NCBI GenBank assembly: GCA_013694495.1
Contig: JACDCH010000544.1
Location: 1 to 6,873 of the forward strand
Source of the DNA: Acidimicrobiia bacterium
GTDB lineage: Bacteria > Actinomycetota > Acidimicrobiia > Acidimicrobiales > JACDCH01
Direction: 5' to 3'
Length of the DNA: 6,873 nt
In this document: piece by piece, positions 6,392 to 6,873 of the stretch
How positions within the stretch are numbered: the stretch's first letter is position 1
Layout: every line of letters starts with the position of its first letter
Position numbers and translations under genes: made by a program
The notes under the pieces: generated by a model
Databases searched by the model: none
Told to the model about the DNA's origin: nothing
Seen by the model: the letters and a program-made list of their open reading frames with translations, nothing else

Positions 6392-6745
6392 GACGGGCTG
6401 GTCGAGGCGGTGGCGCCCGGAGCGATCGCGCTGATCGGCGGGTGGTCGGCCACCAGCGGCAAGCACCACTTCCCGCGGGCCGAGGTGTGCCCCTACACGG
6501 GAGCCGACGACGTCGAACGGGTGCTGCTCCCGACGACCGGGCGCCTCTGGCTGTGGACGGCGGTCACCGCGGCGCCGCCGGGGTACTCGGGCCCGGTGCC
6601 CTACGGGTTGGGCGTCGTCGCCCTCGACGGGATCGACCTGCTCGTGGCCGGCCGGCTCACCGAGGCCGACCCGGCCGCGTTGGCGGAGGGCCAGCCGATG
6701 GTGCTCGTCGCCGACCTCGACGTCTGGGCCTGGGCGCCGGCGTGA
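6389..6745 (+). CDS. DUF35-like OB-fold protein, degenerate zinc ribbon (thiolase partner)
   Basis: 118 residues from the ATG at 6389. The C-terminal two-thirds (about 50-118) fits the DUF35 OB-fold: GRLWLWTAVTAAPPGYSGP followed by PYGLGVVALDG, a GRL turn and GQPMVLVADL. Such proteins pair with thiolase-fold enzymes, as ChsH2 does with the aldolase Ltp2 in cholesterol side-chain breakdown, helping bind the acyl-CoA. The N-terminal part keeps the outline of the usual zinc ribbon (HHFPR, VCPYTG), but of the two expected Cys-x2-Cys pairs only C34 remains. The other positions read S20, S23 and T37, so it probably binds no zinc. Its TGA overlaps the GTG of the thiolase gene by 4 bp, arguing for a complex. 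The same frame is open upstream to 5936, but that part lies antisense to the LapA-like gene. No clear Shine-Dalgarno precedes the ATG. Confidence 0.78.
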   Translation: MDGLVEAVAPGAIALIGGWSATSGKHHFPRAEVCPYTGADDVERVLLPTTGRLWLWTAVTAAPPGYSGPVPYGLGVVALDGIDLLVAGRLTEADPAALAEGQPMVLVADLDVWAWAPA

Positions 6746-6873
6746 CCCGCGTCCGGATCGCCGGGCTGGGGTTGCACCCGTTCGGCCGCTTCGACGGCGT
6801 GTCGTTGGGCGCCATCGGGGCGACCGCGGCGCGGCAGGCGCTGGCCGAGGTCGACGTGCAGCCTGGCCAGCGC
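6742..6873 (+). CDS. Thiolase-family protein (SCP-x/lipid-transfer type), N-terminal 44 residues
   Basis: Forty-four codons from the GTG at 6742 to the right edge, with no stop. The sequence (RIAGLGLHPFGRFDGVSLG, then an Ala-rich helix AARQALAEV) has the N-terminal pattern of SCP-x/lipid-transfer-type thiolases: a first beta strand, G-x-G, an FGR-containing turn, and a helix leading to the A-x-x-A-L segment. The catalytic cysteine and His/Cys motifs lie beyond the edge, so it cannot be said whether this is a true thiolase or a retro-aldolase such as Ltp2. The 4-bp overlap with the DUF35-like gene supports the assignment because such pairs are a common arrangement. GTG is chosen since it is the only start consistent with the first strand. 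Confidence 0.75.
   Translation, partial: MTRVRIAGLGLHPFGRFDGVSLGAIGATAARQALAEVDVQPGQR

Overview
The window is chromosomal DNA of very high G+C content. Third codon positions are almost all G or C, GTG starts are frequent, and long spurious open frames run on both strands. This, with the gene families present (a HelD-type RNA polymerase motor, SDR/MDR oxidoreductases, a FadD-like ligase, and a DUF35 plus thiolase pair), points to an actinobacterium. A lineage such as Acidimicrobiia is plausible, but the sequence alone does not settle it. No rRNA, tRNA, CRISPR array, insertion sequence or phage gene was recognised.

Layout. Bases 1-1001 (minus) hold the N-terminal 333 codons of a HelD/HelR-type ATPase whose C-terminus lies beyond the left edge. 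A 53-bp divergent intergenic region with a perfect 9-bp inverted repeat separates it from a yqgE (UPF0301) gene at 1055-1606 (plus). After an 89-bp gap, four plus-strand genes are packed head to tail from 1696 to 5917: a short-chain dehydrogenase, a zinc-dependent medium-chain dehydrogenase (4-bp GTGA overlap), a dienelactone-hydrolase-family protein (7-bp gap) and an acyl-CoA synthetase (1-bp gap). They look like one transcription unit. Converging on its end is a small minus-strand membrane protein with a LapA/DUF1049-like domain (5945-6304), which has the best Shine-Dalgarno sequence in the window. Divergent from that, a DUF35-like OB-fold protein (6389-6745) overlaps by GTGA the start of a thiolase of the SCP-x/lipid-transfer type, cut by the right edge.

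How the genes may work together. The four-gene unit encodes two alcohol/carbonyl oxidoreductases, a hydrolase of the lactone/ester-cleaving family, and a ligase that activates a carboxylic acid as its CoA thioester. The DUF35-thiolase pair would then suit C-C bond cleavage of a CoA thioester. Together this reads as an accessory catabolic region for an alicyclic, terpenoid, steroid or similar carbon skeleton. The substrate cannot be read from the sequence, and no monooxygenase or ring-activating enzyme lies inside the window. helD, yqgE and the LapA-like gene are probably unrelated housekeeping or stress genes.

The least ordinary observations are the DUF35 protein that has lost three of the four expected zinc-ribbon cysteines, the tight SDR-MDR-hydrolase-ligase gene order, the altered zinc and cofactor positions in the MDR enzyme, and the inverted repeat between helD and yqgE. 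None of these by itself shows a new biological system.
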